A DNA stretch of 64,000 bases from Ruegeria arenilitoris. GTDB taxonomy: Bacteria; Pseudomonadota; Alphaproteobacteria; Rhodobacterales; Rhodobacteraceae. Numbering within the stretch: position 1 is the first letter of the stretch; each line of letters starts with the position of its first letter. Under the pieces are notes generated by a model. It saw nothing but the letters and a program-made list of their open reading frames with translations, searched no databases and was not told where the DNA came from. The position numbers were made by a program, and so were the translations under genes. This document shows positions 63,431-64,000 of the stretch, in pieces. The stretch is taken from the NCBI RefSeq assembly GCF_042675705.1, contig NZ_JBHTJJ010000012.1; one strand, given 5' to 3'.

Positions 63431-64000
63431 TCGTCGTCTTCCTCCTCGAAGATCGCCACCGCGCGGATGAACCCGGCCGAGGCGCCCTTGATCTTGAACG
63501 GAAAGCACGAGATCTCGAACCCCGTGGGCGGCAGGCTTTCCAGATTGGTCAGCTTCTCCATGTGGCAATAGCCGATCTCCATCGACGCGCGATGCCCCTC
63601 CCAGATGATCGAGGGATCCTGGGTTTCCGCGTATTCCTGCGCGGTCAGCGGGAAGGGCGCGTCCCAGCTCCAGGCGTCGGTGCCGGTCACGCGCACGCCG
63701 CGCTCGGTCAGGTACAGCGTGGCTTCGCGCCCCATTCCGCAGCCTTTCATCAGGTAATCCGGCTGGCCATAACAGGTGCCGGCCGAGGTATTGACCACGA
63801 CGATATCCAGCGGTCGCAGGTCATGCCCGATCCGCTTCAACTCGGCCGCGACATCGGCGGCGGTGACGACGTAGCCATCCTCGAAATGCCGGAAATCCAG
63901 CTTCACGCCCGGGTTCATGCACCACTCCAGCGGCACCTCGTCAATGGTGATCGCCCGCTCGCCCCGGTTCATGGTCGAATGGTGATGGTACGGCGCGTCC
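63427..64000 (-). CDS. Cyclase family protein (kynurenine formamidase-like), 5'-truncated
   Basis: The C-terminal 190 residues of a gene that begins beyond the right edge. The first visible residues are DAPYHHHST, the end of the HxGTHxDAPxH metal motif of the cyclase (PF04199) family, followed by LDIVVVNTSAGTCYG, VTGTDAWSWDAPFP and EKLTNLESLPPTGFEISCFPFKIKG (in part). Members hydrolyse formylkynurenine or cyclic esters and amides with two metals. The frame continues past the ATG at 63972, so that is not the real start. Coupled to the thioesterase gene downstream. Confidence 0.88.
   Translation of the reverse strand, partial: DAPYHHHSTMNRGERAITIDEVPLEWCMNPGVKLDFRHFEDGYVVTAADVAAELKRIGHDLRPLDIVVVNTSAGTCYGQPDYLMKGCGMGREATLYLTERGVRVTGTDAWSWDAPFPLTAQEYAETQDPSIIWEGHRASMEIGYCHMEKLTNLESLPPTGFEISCFPFKIKGASAGFIRAVAIFEEEDDE

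Overview
This 64 kb window reads as ordinary chromosome from a marine alphaproteobacterium of the Rhodobacterales (Roseobacter group). The evidence is the F1-ATPase operon atpHAGDC without F0 genes, the fused sulfate adenylyltransferase/APS kinase, the short HisG with HisZ, the B12-dependent ribonucleotide reductase NrdJ, several families typical of this group (Hint-domain protein, DUF1150, DUF2125, DUF1489, DUF2161, YcgN, TIGR01459 HAD protein), and GC-rich codon use throughout. I saw no rRNA, tRNA, CRISPR array, insertion sequence, prophage or att site. Genes are densely packed, mostly with 4-nt ATGA overlaps inside operons.

Layout. 1-2.6 kb: minus-strand proC-csaA-hydroxyacid dehydrogenase (cut by the left edge), ybjN and ubiK-like. 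2.7-5.4 kb: lgt, a MidA/NDUFAF7 methyltransferase and pgeF as one overlapping operon. 5.4-7.5 kb: a gene-poor stretch with two candidate small ORFs, a Hint-domain protein and an Lrp regulator. 7.7-13.1 kb: trxB, a membrane-anchored 2Fe-2S adenylate cyclase, the Sat/APS kinase fusion and an orphan gene. 13.2-15.8 kb: a GT10-type glycosyltransferase, a PhzF protein, DUF1150 and a small heat-shock protein. 15.8-20.5 kb: DUF465, purEK, phnM, a lipase-like hydrolase and an EamA transporter. 20.7-22.8 kb: groESL under a CIRCE operator. 22.9-34.3 kb: mixed metabolism and housekeeping (DUF2161, TraB/GumN, Mn-pyrophosphatase, DUF389, HAD, MaoC, ribF, ycgN, threonine aldolase, hydrolase, DsbA-like isomerase, prs, rpiB, H-type lectin). 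34.4-39.3 kb: F1-ATPase. 39.6-44.7 kb: methyltransferase, gloB, clpA and a YHYH protein. 44.7-47.6 kb: a MotA/ExbB-MotB/OmpA-like pair with a long coiled coil. 47.7-53.7 kb: ChaC-like cyclotransferase, DUF2125, extensin-like protein, tyrosine/histidine biosynthesis (tyrC-hisC), a class V aminotransferase. 53.7-64 kb: a second Lrp regulator, rpsD, a hypothetical gene, nrdJ, DUF1489, hisS-hisZ-hisG, slyX, two small envelope proteins, a thioesterase and a cyclase-family protein (cut by the right edge).

There is no obvious multi-gene accessory or defence system here. The observations most worth checking are regulatory or architectural: a ROSE-type RNA thermometer with a heat-shock-like promoter in front of hsp20; the redox-sensor-like adenylate cyclase; the non-flagellar proton-motor-like pair; an apparently leaderless Lrp gene with matching operator repeats; and three convergent gene pairs whose stop codons interlock within 4 nt. 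All calls rest on reading the sequence and on family knowledge; no database search was run.
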